From the IMG/VR virus record IMGVR_UViG_3300033148_003452, positions 1-36,854 of that record: a stretch of DNA of 36,854 nucleotides. One strand, written 5' to 3'. The position numbers were made by a program, and so were the translations under genes. Under the pieces are notes generated by a model. The model was given only the letters and a program-made list of their open reading frames with translations, made no database searches and was not told where the DNA came from. Positions 22,974 through 30,668 of the stretch are shown piece by piece. Numbering within the stretch: position 1 is the stretch's first letter; each line of letters starts with the position of its first letter. The stretch is from a virus.

Positions 22974-24404
22974 TTAAAATGCTCCGACCGGTTTAGTCTG
23001 CTTCTCCACCGCCTGACGAATGCGTATCAATTCCGTTTTTTGTTCGCGCACCTCTTTTAGTAGATTATCCGTCGTCTTCGCTCCCATCTTGGCCAACATG
23101 GTACGGTTCCAACCTACCGCCATCATGCGGGCCTGGTAGTCGAATTCGCTGGCGAACATCGGCTTCTGCATCGGCCTCGGTTCCGGCTCCACTTTCGGTG
23201 GCTTGATGGGAGGTCGAGGCGGCGGAGGAAGAGCCGGTTTCAGACCTTCGTATTTTTTTCGTGAAGCAGCAATGTTTTTGGCTGTTTTCTCCGCTCGTGT
23301 TTCTATGTCATCGAAAAAGTCATCTACTTTTTCTCTATAACTTGGCCCGACAAGCTGATCGAATATTGATTTCTTCTGCTTGCTGATACTCTTTCGCAAT
23401 GCATCTATCGTATTATCAAGATTGCCGAATTCGACGTTAACGCCGGGCAAAAGATTTATTAGCTTCGTAACTCCTTTAATGACAAAATTGATTCCCTTCA
23501 AAATGCCTAATAATGCATAGGTCGCACCAAGGCGCAGCGCCTTGAATGCGATCACAAACGCTTCGACAACATCCGCAGCGAAAGCAATGCCCTTGGCTAC
23601 AGCACGAATACCTCGAATTATTTTCTTTGCCACCGCCGTGCCATCGCCGCCGAGCGAGGCGAATTTGTCCGCCGCCGCCTTTATATAGGGGGCCAAGCCG
23701 ACGGCTAGCGCATCACGCACAGTGCCTATTCGCTCTTTCGCGCGCGTGATCGCGTCATTGGCCGCTTCCACTTTCGCCGCGTCAACGTCATTTATCGAGC
23801 CGCGCAATTTCACAAAGCCATCTATCATCTCCTGGATACCAGCCGAACCATTCCGGAGCATGGGCAGCAATTCCATACCCTTGCGACCGAACAAGTAGTT
23901 CGCAGCCGCCGCCCTCTCCGAGGCGGTCTGGAGACCGGCCATCTTGTCCGCAATGATTTTCAACGCTTCGGCAGGGCTTACCTGTATCAACTGATTCGCC
24001 GATAATCCTAGCATCTCCAGGGCGTTCTTCGCCTCTCCCGTGCCCTGTGATGCCTCGCCCAATCGGCGCGTCAGCATCTTGATCGCGTTGTCCATCTCGC
24101 CAGCTTCCATGCCGGACAATTTCGCCGCGTGACGCAGGCCACGCAATTCGTCAATAGTGATCCCTAGCTCCCGCGACAATTTCGCCGTCGCATCGATGGC
24201 TTGCATCGACTTGCCGATGAAGCCCGTCAAGGCACGCGCCGACAGGTAAGCCGCGCCGGCAACAGCCAGCCCCTTAAGCGCCGACGCCGCAGTTTGCACC
24301 GTCGAACGGAGTGTTTTCACTCGCCGCGTGGAGCGACCGATCTTGCGGTCGAACGCCGCCGTCTTGGCGATCAGATTAACCAGCAGGTTTCCGACTGTTG
24401 CCAC
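22974..24404 (-). CDS. Tape measure protein
   Basis: The 476-aa protein is long, helical and Ala/Lys-rich, with hydrophobic segments near residues 255-315 (FAADVVEAFVIAFKALRLGA, YALLGILKGINFVIKGVTKL) as in tape measure proteins. It starts LLVNLIAKTAAFDRKIGRST, a beginning common in this class, and ends in a Lys/Glu-rich helix after a Pro-rich stretch (KPALPPPPRPPIKPP). It is short; at about 0.15 nm per residue the tail would be near 70 nm. It follows the G/GT chaperone and overlaps it by 29 nt. Confidence 0.85.
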   Translation of the reverse strand: MATVGNLLVNLIAKTAAFDRKIGRSTRRVKTLRSTVQTAASALKGLAVAGAAYLSARALTGFIGKSMQAIDATAKLSRELGITIDELRGLRHAAKLSGMEAGEMDNAIKMLTRRLGEASQGTGEAKNALEMLGLSANQLIQVSPAEALKIIADKMAGLQTASERAAAANYLFGRKGMELLPMLRNGSAGIQEMIDGFVKLRGSINDVDAAKVEAANDAITRAKERIGTVRDALAVGLAPYIKAAADKFASLGGDGTAVAKKIIRGIRAVAKGIAFAADVVEAFVIAFKALRLGATYALLGILKGINFVIKGVTKLINLLPGVNVEFGNLDNTIDALRKSISKQKKSIFDQLVGPSYREKVDDFFDDIETRAEKTAKNIAASRKKYEGLKPALPPPPRPPIKPPKVEPEPRPMQKPMFASEFDYQARMMAVGWNRTMLAKMGAKTTDNLLKEVREQKTELIRIRQAVEKQTKPVGAF

Positions 24405-25049
24405 GATTCAATATTCCTCTTAAAAACGTCGCCGCCTTCTCACCCGTGATCGGTTCGCTACCTTGCTCGAATGGCATAAAGTCCTCCACGCGAAACGGCG
24501 GACGATTCGGCGAACGCCATGCATTGGCTATCACACAGGCGATAATCGCCGAACGCAAGTCCGCCCGCCTTTCTCCAAACGGTTCGATCTGCTCATAAGC
24601 CATCCACTCCGAAAGCTCCCTGCTATCCATTCGCAGCAGCAGTTCCCGCACCGTCGCGCCCAGGGCGAGTGCTAATCGGAAATAGAAGCATCGTCCTGGA
24701 CGCTCCCGGAGTTTTTTGCCATTTCCTCTATGTCATCAGCGCGAAGACAATTCAATCTCATCGCGACGGAAAAAACACGATCGAGCGCAACGGAGGACTT
24801 CTCGGCCAGCTTATTGATCTCCTGATCGCTGAACATGCGCTTGCCGTCGGCATCGACGATCACCCTTGCACACAGCTTGGCACGAATATTGTGCATATCC
24901 GTTTTCTGCCCGCGCAATATGGAAGCTTCGAACGCATCACGTTCTCCGGCAGTCATAACTTTGATTCGCACCTCGTCACCCCATTCGGGCACAGGCACCA
25001 TCTCGTAAGTGATATCTTCAGCGGCAAGTATCTGCTCCTTGGTGAGCAT
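24376..25049 (-). CDS. Tail assembly chaperone GT fusion by programmed -1 frameshift
   Basis: The upstream frame makes a 125-aa G-like protein (25049-24672). At 24717-24711 the minus strand reads A AAA AAC in the zero frame, a classic -1 slippery heptamer. Slipping there enters the frame CTC CGG GAG and continues to the stop at 24376, giving about 224 aa: 113 from the first frame and 111 from the second. The second part contains FRLALALGATVRELLLRMDS and a following SRELSEWMAYEQIEPFG, the signature of the T part of phage tail assembly proteins. That part has no credible start of its own. The position between tail tube and tape measure is exactly that of lambda G/GT. Confidence 0.85.
24672..25049 (-). 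CDS. Tail assembly chaperone G, unshifted product
   Basis: The 125-aa product is helical and charged (YEMVPVPEWGDEVRIKVMT, AKLCARVIVDADGKRMFSD). The VPEWG...V..MT beginning is typical of lambda G-like chaperones, and the protein ends 12 residues after the slip site. It coats the tape measure during tail assembly, by analogy with lambda. Confidence 0.85.
   Translation of the reverse strand: MLTKEQILAAEDITYEMVPVPEWGDEVRIKVMTAGERDAFEASILRGQKTDMHNIRAKLCARVIVDADGKRMFSDQEINKLAEKSSVALDRVFSVAMRLNCLRADDIEEMAKNSGSVQDDASISD
24711..24717 (-). other. Slippery heptamer A AAA AAC
   Basis: In the G frame the codons are gcA AAA AAC. Short self-complementary stretches follow on the minus strand (CTCCGGGAG and CGTC-CAG-GACG), which may form a stimulatory hairpin. 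All in-frame stops of the -1 frame are absent until 24376. Confidence 0.85.
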
Positions 25050-25063
25050 AAAACATCCTCCTA

Positions 25064-25456
25064 TTACGAACCGGTAGCATTATACGACAATTCACCAGAA
25101 CCTTTGAAATTGTACGTGATCTTAATCACGTCCTCTTTATCAGCGCTGATTGATTGATTCGTGCAAATGGCGGTTCCTTCTATGGTTGCGCCGCCGTCCA
25201 CCAATTGTAATTCAAGCGTCGCCGTCGCACCGATCAGGGAAATGAAATCGGTGTCGTCACTGGTCCACTTGGTCTCGACGGTTGCAGTCCAATCATAAAA
25301 GCCGGCCAACGCTGTCCGCCATGTATCACCCATAGAAGTACTGTCGATCGTGTCCACCGTGATATCGAGCGACCAGCTATCTATCTCGCCGCCGAAATCC
25401 TCGGCAGTGCCATTCCACATGACCGAGCCACCTTTACCTGCTACTCCAGTACTCAT
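25064..25456 (-). CDS. Major tail tube protein
   Basis: The 130-aa product has the tail-tube pattern: an N-terminal arm, GGEIDSWSLDITVDTIDSTS with the characteristic IDST-S, then GFYDWTATVETKW, TLELQLVDGG and a C-terminal FKGSGEL. This matches small tail-tube proteins in which the DST motif precedes the loop. It lies between the tail completion and chaperone genes. Confidence 0.85.
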   Translation of the reverse strand: MSTGVAGKGGSVMWNGTAEDFGGEIDSWSLDITVDTIDSTSMGDTWRTALAGFYDWTATVETKWTSDDTDFISLIGATATLELQLVDGGATIEGTAICTNQSISADKEDVIKITYNFKGSGELSYNATGS

Positions 25457-25475
25457 TATCTATTCTCCTTTCGAT

Positions 25476-25889
25476 TCAACTTGTTGGTTCAAGATACCAG
25501 ATTACCACGTCCACTCGTACTCCATATTTCCTGTTCGTCTCCACGGTCGGGCGAATATCTATCACGTCCGACATATCATCTACTATCATCATCAGCGCAT
25601 CATCCGAACCGACCGTTCCGATGATCGAATCGCAGCGCAGTCGTACCTTTTCAGCCAGGTTCTTGACCTCTGAATAGGTATCGCACCAACACGTTAACTG
25701 AATGCGCGGATGTGCGATTCCCGATTTGTGATTCATTACCTGCTCGCGTGTGTTGCTGATCGTCTGATAGACAATCGCTGGCAATTCACTATTTGCAGGC
25801 AGTGTCATCGGGTAGATGCGATCGCCGACCAGCGCGCTGATATCGCTGTCAGCTAACAGATAACTTCGTAATGACGATTCGATGCTCAT
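25476..25889 (-). CDS. Tail completion/terminator protein (DUF3168-like)
   Basis: Started at ATG 25889, overlapping the previous TGA, the product is 137 aa. It begins SIESSLRSYLLADSDISALV and has GDRIYPMTLP, then PAIVYQTIS and RIQLTCWCDTYSEVKNLAEKVR. These are the conserved elements of the DUF3168/tail completion family, which caps the tail end and joins it to the head. Confidence 0.85.
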   Translation of the reverse strand: MSIESSLRSYLLADSDISALVGDRIYPMTLPANSELPAIVYQTISNTREQVMNHKSGIAHPRIQLTCWCDTYSEVKNLAEKVRLRCDSIIGTVGSDDALMMIVDDMSDVIDIRPTVETNRKYGVRVDVVIWYLEPTS

Positions 25890-26359
25890 TTCACAGCCTC
25901 GTCGATACCGGAAGCGATCATGCTCTTGATCGTCGTAAGTACTCGGCCTTTGGTTTCGTCCCACGCCGGACGCATAAAAGGCATGGCCGGTACCACCTTC
26001 GGCCCACCCGCCTGACCAGGCGCCGCGTGACCATATTCAATGGCCGCAGGAATGTAATAATGGTTCCCGTCAGCCGTGACGCCGGAAAATATCTCGTTGC
26101 CCTTCGCGCTGATCTCCGCCGCCACGCCGTAACTAAATCGGCGCATTCGGCGCATGCTTCTCGGTTTTATATAACTGGCGATCGTGCTGCCCATCTCGCC
26201 GCCTACTACGGTTTGCGCTTTCGATTTCGCCGCAGCGCACACTTGCTTAGCTCCTGCACGCAGGGCACGGCGCAATACCTTGCGGGCAAGCTTCGGCTCA
26301 AGCTTTTCCAGTCTGTGCATGGTTTGCCGAAAATCCTTCGTGTCGATCCGGAACATCAT
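25886..26359 (-). CDS. HK97 gp10-like tail/neck protein
   Basis: The ATG at 26359 overlaps the previous TGA, giving 157 aa. The N-terminal helices (FRQTMHRLEKLEPKLARKVL, RRALRAGAKQVCAAAKSKAQ) and the closing EYGHAAP...AMPFMRPAWDE are the signature of the HK97 gp10 family, minor proteins at the head-tail interface. Confidence 0.88.
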   Translation of the reverse strand: MMFRIDTKDFRQTMHRLEKLEPKLARKVLRRALRAGAKQVCAAAKSKAQTVVGGEMGSTIASYIKPRSMRRMRRFSYGVAAEISAKGNEIFSGVTADGNHYYIPAAIEYGHAAPGQAGGPKVVPAMPFMRPAWDETKGRVLTTIKSMIASGIDEAVK

Positions 26360-26679
26360 CAGTCGATCACCTCGCTGCAAATCAACGTCAGTTGCTGATT
26401 GCGTTCATCGGGATTCAGCACCTGGTTGATCTCCAACGCCCGTGAACCGTACAGAATTCGATCTTCAGCCCTCACGCCCTTCAGGTAACGAATAATCACT
26501 CTATGGCTCGTCGTCGCCTTCACCTGCTGAGCACCGAATCGCTCCTGGCCCTGTAATGGTTCAATTATCGCCCACACAGTCGCATATGTCGTCCATTCGA
26601 TGGCCTCCTCGCCGTATGCGTCGCGGGTGATGCGTTTGCGTTGTAGATTCACCCGATGTCTCAAACGGCCTGGATTCAT
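26359..26679 (-). CDS. Head-tail adaptor (SPP1 gp16 type)
   Basis: The ATG at 26679 overlaps the previous stop by ATGA; 106 aa. GRLRHRVNLQRKRITRDAYG, then WTTYATVWAIIEPLQGQERF and HRVIIRYLKGVRAEDRILYG, match the head-tail joining (stopper) family in order and length. Confidence 0.88.
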   Translation of the reverse strand: MNPGRLRHRVNLQRKRITRDAYGEEAIEWTTYATVWAIIEPLQGQERFGAQQVKATTSHRVIIRYLKGVRAEDRILYGSRALEINQVLNPDERNQQLTLICSEVID

Positions 26680-27605
26680 ACCGGTTCGTGCTCCAATCGC
26701 TTGTCCAATACACGATAAGGCCACAACATGCGTTCAACGTTCAGCGGGACTGGTTTCAGGTTCGCCGCAGCTACGACCTCCCGCCGCTCGAACCAATGTG
26801 ATACCAGTAATTTCAATGCGGCTTTGATTGTGTCCGGGACCGCCGAGGCGTCACCGTAACCGGCAACGTAAGTCACTGTCACCGCCTCCGGCACGCTTCG
26901 CGTGCTAGGCCAGCTTTCGCCGTATGCGGTTACGATCCGGGCTGGTTCCTCGTAAGCGACAGCCTGGTAAGCGCTACTATCTAGTGTTTGCGAATCGCCG
27001 TTCACGTCCACGTAGGCAATCGACGTGACGCTGCTGAGAGGCGGACGCGGGAGTACTATTTCCGCCGGGAACCGATCCAGCCGTAATGTACACGTGCGCG
27101 TCGTGAACGCGCGTCGCGTGAACTCCTCGGCCCACTGTCGCGCCGAAACGATCAGCGAATCCAGCAGATCGTTTTCGTCCGTCGTCAAAGCCTGTCTTGC
27201 GATGCTGACGGCGAAATCACACGTCGCGTTAGCTACCGTCGCAACGGCACGCAGATAAGTCGCTCCGCCAGTATACGCCAGTTCGTAGGCCGTATCGTCG
27301 TTCGACTCATCAACCTGGCTGAACGTGCCGCCGCTTACGTCCGTCCATTCCAGGCCATCGCTCGAATCCTGCAGCTTGACATCCACCGTGCCGCCGCTGC
27401 CGCACGTCCCGGCGTTCAGATAAACCGTCACGTCGTAACCGCTGACATTGACGGACGATCCGGTCACAGTGCCGGCCGCATGATCGCCGGGCGCTATCGT
27501 CTGGACCAGCGACAAATCATCGTCCGTCATATCGAGACGAAGGTAAGCTTTCGCTTCGGCCCGCGTTATCGGCTCGCTACTTGGCGATCCTATCACCAGG
27601 CTCAT
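26676..27605 (-). CDS. Head-tail connector (HK97 gp6 type) with an inserted beta domain
   Basis: The 309-aa product opens with EPITRAEAKAYLRLDMTDDD and, much later, has NDLLDSLIVSARQWAEEFTR followed by the usual beta region (LPRPPLSSVTSIAYVD) and a final IKAALKLLVSHWFERRE helix. In most gp6-like proteins the first two blocks are contiguous. Here about 105 residues (33-140) are inserted, beta-rich and containing VKLQDSSDGLEWTDVSGGTF. That insert resembles the protein encoded after the capsid gene. With it removed, the length is near the normal 190-200 aa. See the findings. Confidence 0.85.
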   Translation of the reverse strand: MSLVIGSPSSEPITRAEAKAYLRLDMTDDDLSLVQTIAPGDHAAGTVTGSSVNVSGYDVTVYLNAGTCGSGGTVDVKLQDSSDGLEWTDVSGGTFSQVDESNDDTAYELAYTGGATYLRAVATVANATCDFAVSIARQALTTDENDLLDSLIVSARQWAEEFTRRAFTTRTCTLRLDRFPAEIVLPRPPLSSVTSIAYVDVNGDSQTLDSSAYQAVAYEEPARIVTAYGESWPSTRSVPEAVTVTYVAGYGDASAVPDTIKAALKLLVSHWFERREVVAAANLKPVPLNVERMLWPYRVLDKRLEHEPV

Positions 27606-27994
27606 GGTCCGGTCGCTCCGTGTACAACGATTGCCACTGCCCCCGCAGCATCCGCGTCAATCGTCAACGCCTTGTTCGCCGGCAGCTTGATCGGTCGTTC
27701 GAAATGTATCTGCGTCGAATTGCCAATCGTGGTACATTTCAATGGACCAATAATCGGCGCCTCGACTGCGTTACCATTCTTGCCGTAGCCTATGGTAACG
27801 CCAAGCGTCCCGCTATCAGCCAACGGCTGTATCAGGATGTCGCGTATATATAACGACAGATTAGCCCCAGGCGCGGCCTTGATCGTCTCACATGCAGTGG
27901 CATCATCCGTGTAAGCGCTGACGGTCCACGGTGCAACGCGATCAGGATACGCCTCGACGGTAGTGAAATTCCCGGAATTGTCCGTTATCGCCAT
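27602..27994 (-). CDS. Beta-rich virion protein before the connector
   Basis: The 130-aa product overlaps the connector start by ATGA. It is beta-rich (APGANLSLYIRDILIQPLAD, IHFERPIKLPANKALTIDAD, AVAIVVHGA), similar in style to head decoration or fibre-base proteins seen in this position in other phages. Probably on the head or neck surface; no cysteine cluster or enzyme motif. Confidence 0.65.
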   Translation of the reverse strand: MAITDNSGNFTTVEAYPDRVAPWTVSAYTDDATACETIKAAPGANLSLYIRDILIQPLADSGTLGVTIGYGKNGNAVEAPIIGPLKCTTIGNSTQIHFERPIKLPANKALTIDADAAGAVAIVVHGATGP

Positions 27995-28002
27995 TACTCA
28001 CC

Positions 28003-28215
28003 TCACATTTCACGCATCCGAGCGGGTTTGCCCGGATCAGCCTGTTTGTCCATGACCGTGAAAGGCTTTGGCGGCCTGCCCTTGCGATCTATCAGGTCAG
28101 CGTGTTCATTTTTCACGCTGACGTATTCGCCTCGTAGAAACAGTTCACCTCCGTTGGACGATACCGATCCGTCAGGATTCAGTCTTACATCACGCTTCAA
28201 TCTTCCGCTAATCAT
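28003..28215 (-). CDS. Small basic protein, 70 aa
   Basis: ATG 28215 has GAGGTGAG upstream. The sequence is basic and Gly/Pro-rich (GRLKRDVRLNPDGSVSSNGG) with a probable beta hairpin. It lies between the glycosyltransferases and connector genes; function unknown. Confidence 0.55.
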   Translation of the reverse strand: MISGRLKRDVRLNPDGSVSSNGGELFLRGEYVSVKNEHADLIDRKGRPPKPFTVMDKQADPGKPARMREM

Positions 28216-28271
28216 GTCTCACCTCAATTCCACCAAGCGATATCATCTATTCCCAGCGCTCACGGGAGAAG

Positions 28272-28973
28272 TCATCCCGCAGCGCGAACCGTTTCTTCTG
28301 CCTTGCGTTGTGATATATTACCTGTAAGCTGTTTTTGCATTTCGATCAGTTGTCGATTGAAGCCTACTACGATCTCCAGCAGATCAACCGTCTTGTAATG
28401 GCTGCATATCGCGCGAGGATGGGCGACGTAGCGGAACCCGTAGCGCTTCGCCTTCTTGGAAAAGAAAATGTCCTCGCCGGTACGCTTGCCATCCGGGTAG
28501 GTTTCACGATAGCGGAACCACGGCCAGGGAATCGTCTCGAACACGTGACGATGAATCAGTATGCAGCCCGCCCCTGCCGCCTCCACCTCGAATGGTTCCC
28601 GGTGCTGGCCCCAATGCTCCATGAAACCGTAATCATCCTCGCCCTCACCGACCTTTACTACTATATTGCTGATGATTTTCTGCTGCATGAAAATCGGCAC
28701 AATGGCCGTCGCCAATGGGCTGTTACATTCCAGAAGCAGATCAACGATCCTCTCCGGAGGCCGAACGTCGCTGTCCATCATCATCAGATGCGTGTATTGA
28801 GGATTCTGTAAACATACCCTGGCCAGGCCATTGCGCACCTGGTCCGTCGGCGATCCCATGATCGCGATATAATCAACCCGTGGGTCCTGGCTGATCTTGG
28901 CAATCGCCAGGGTAGTATGCGGATTGATTGTTGAATTAGTCGGTACTGCGAACAGGATTCTCGGCTGCTTCAT
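28272..28973 (-). CDS. GT-A fold glycosyltransferase (Anp1/GT2-like)
   Basis: The 233-aa product starts RILFAVPTNSTINPHTTLAI. D67-S-D69 in HLMMMDSDV is the metal/nucleotide-sugar D-x-D, preceded by a conserved R-N segment (DQVRNGLARVCL). A GAGCILIHRHVFE segment and TGEDIFFSKKAKRYG near the C-terminus supply the acceptor and ED-like motifs. Proteins of this sort in phages transfer sugars to DNA, virion or host targets. The head-module location argues for a virion protein target, which is inference. It overlaps the previous glycosyltransferase by 38 nt. Confidence 0.82.
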   Translation of the reverse strand: MKQPRILFAVPTNSTINPHTTLAIAKISQDPRVDYIAIMGSPTDQVRNGLARVCLQNPQYTHLMMMDSDVRPPERIVDLLLECNSPLATAIVPIFMQQKIISNIVVKVGEGEDDYGFMEHWGQHREPFEVEAAGAGCILIHRHVFETIPWPWFRYRETYPDGKRTGEDIFFSKKAKRYGFRYVAHPRAICSHYKTVDLLEIVVGFNRQLIEMQKQLTGNISQRKAEETVRAAG

Positions 28974-29649
28974 TGCGATATATCGTCCCTCTTTTACGAA
29001 GCCATATCTCCTCGTTTCTCGGTACGCTTAAATGACCACCCATATCGGGATCGTGCCATAGGTGTAAACAGCGAACGGGCAATGTCATATACTCCAACCC
29101 GTAGCCGACCAGCCGTTCGCTCATATCCACGTCATCTTTGCCTCTTCCCGTGAAATCCTCGTCGAATCCACCAATCGCCGTGTAATGCTCACGACGCATC
29201 GCTGTCAGAAAACCTATCAGCGTCGTCTTGAGCGGACGTTTCAGGTCGTCATAATTCGTGCCGTCAAAGCGATTCGACACGTCACGCTTGCCCCATTGTG
29301 GAACGGCGATCGCCTTGGCGTTCATCTCGACGCAACTGATCAACGGTTCGAGGCAGTCATCGATCTGCAGGATTTCAGCCTCGGTCAGAACGATGATCGG
29401 CGCCGAGGCTCGCTTGACTCCGAAATTGAAAGCGAACCCCGGCATCCGCCACCCATTACCACAACGCCCTGTGTGCAGATATCGGAACCCGAAATTCTCA
29501 GCGATGCGCGCCGTCTCGGCGGTGTCCTCGCCGTCATTGACCAGAAGCCTTTCGCATTCCGACAAGACGGGTTGTTCAACCAGTCGTGGAAGCGTTCTGG
29601 TCAACAACTCGTCGCGATTGAATGTGATTACGATCACACTGGCTCTCAT
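28936..29649 (-). CDS. GT2/GT7C-like glycosyltransferase
   Basis: The 237-aa product opens SVIVITFNRDELLTRTLPRL, the standard GT2 start, with VNDGED at 38-43 and TEAEI at 89-93 where D-x-D would be. GGFDEDFTGRGKDDVDMSERL-like residues at about 150-170 and a final HLWHD are the C-terminal galactosyltransferase-type motifs (GGxDExFxGWGxED). The usual second Asp of D-x-D is not conserved, so metal use may differ. It starts on an ATGA overlap with the methyltransferase-fold gene. Confidence 0.82.
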   Translation of the reverse strand: MRASVIVITFNRDELLTRTLPRLVEQPVLSECERLLVNDGEDTAETARIAENFGFRYLHTGRCGNGWRMPGFAFNFGVKRASAPIIVLTEAEILQIDDCLEPLISCVEMNAKAIAVPQWGKRDVSNRFDGTNYDDLKRPLKTTLIGFLTAMRREHYTAIGGFDEDFTGRGKDDVDMSERLVGYGLEYMTLPVRCLHLWHDPDMGGHLSVPRNEEIWLRKRGTIYRNEAAENPVRSTD

Positions 29650-30206
29650 ACTCGTATCCAGAACATCTGATAAGTGGCCAGATCGCTCATCTGCTCAGCC
29701 GAAACGAACGGCTCGAAGCGTGTCATCAATCTGTCCGCCACGGTAATCGCGACCTCCGTTCCGTAATCGTGACAGCCGATTACCGATCCGGCATTCAATA
29801 GCCTACTATAAATCGCCAACTCCTTCGGCTTCCGCCCGCCATCACAGTAGATCAACGCCTTGCCGGCGTCTCGGAGAAATTCCCTGGCGATCTTGATCGT
29901 CCGTTCATCGAACGCATCGGCGACGCGCAGCGAAACTGGCAACTGGGCCAACAAGGATTCGGTCATTGAATCCATCAATCTCTTGTTGTCGATGCTGAGC
30001 ACCTGGGCGCAGTTATGAAACGCCCAGGCGCCCAGATATAACGTCAACGCGCCTCGCCCCGAACCGATCTCTATGATCCGGGTCGGTTGCAAGGCGTTCA
30101 TCACGTTCTCCAGAACCCAAACGGCTAGCGGCGAATGCATGACCTCCATGCCATACATCCGCGTCACTAACCGTTTATGTTCCGGTAAGATCAACATGGC
30201 ATTCAC
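29646..30206 (-). CDS. SAM-dependent methyltransferase fold (Methyltransf_24/CmcI-like)
   Basis: The 186-aa product has EIGSGRG at 45-51 (SAM loop), SIDN at 71-74, YCDGGRKPKE at 120-129, and GCHDYGTE at 144-151. This set, particularly the second acidic cluster and the HDY, is that of Methyltransf_24 and cephalosporin-hydroxylase-like enzymes that act on sugars or secondary metabolites. The start is GTG 30206, overlapping the previous TGA (ATG 30197 is the alternative). With the two glycosyltransferases it forms a three-gene unit. Confidence 0.75.
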   Translation of the reverse strand: MNAMLILPEHKRLVTRMYGMEVMHSPLAVWVLENVMNALQPTRIIEIGSGRGALTLYLGAWAFHNCAQVLSIDNKRLMDSMTESLLAQLPVSLRVADAFDERTIKIAREFLRDAGKALIYCDGGRKPKELAIYSRLLNAGSVIGCHDYGTEVAITVADRLMTRFEPFVSAEQMSDLATYQMFWIRV

Positions 30207-30640
30207 GCACTGACCAGTTCCTCTAGGCCTGCATCCGTCGCCAGCCCGTCGTGATCGTCGCTGGACTTGCGACTCAGGATGCCTATCACAGCCAGGTTGG
30301 TTCCGGTCGTCCCATCACCCGCCGTAACCAGGCACTTGATATAGCGTTTGCGGCCTGCACGCAGATCAACGTCGATAGCGAATATGCTATCGTCCTCGTC
30401 CGCCGCAATTGCGTCAGCCAGCGTCGCGCCGCTGATGTCAGCGTAAGTGCCGTTCGTAGTATCACATTCCTGTAATTTCGGCGCGGCGGTCGTCGCCACA
30501 TCGGTAGTACCCGTGATGATCAGTACCCGCAGATGCTCATAGCCTTGCGTGTCGGCATACGTTAATCCGCTCGGCGCGCCGTTATCCTTCAGCTGCGGCG
30601 GCACAAGAAGTACCATTTTAGTCTGTTCAATTCCGATCAT
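30203..30640 (-). CDS. Head decoration-like beta protein after the capsid gene
   Basis: The ATG at 30640 has GGAGG 7 nt upstream, better placed than the ATG at 30646; 145 aa. The protein is beta-rich: GYEHLRVLIITGTTDV, APKLQECDTTNGTYADISGA, then IFAIDVDLRAGRKRYIKCLV. The KLQE...YADISGAT stretch closely parallels the connector insert. Position directly after the major capsid gene and length fit a head decoration or head-fibre protein. Confidence 0.7.
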   Translation of the reverse strand: MIGIEQTKMVLLVPPQLKDNGAPSGLTYADTQGYEHLRVLIITGTTDVATTAAPKLQECDTTNGTYADISGATLADAIAADEDDSIFAIDVDLRAGRKRYIKCLVTAGDGTTGTNLAVIGILSRKSSDDHDGLATDAGLEELVSA

Positions 30641-30668
30641 TTTCATACCTCCGTTCGTTTACACGTTA

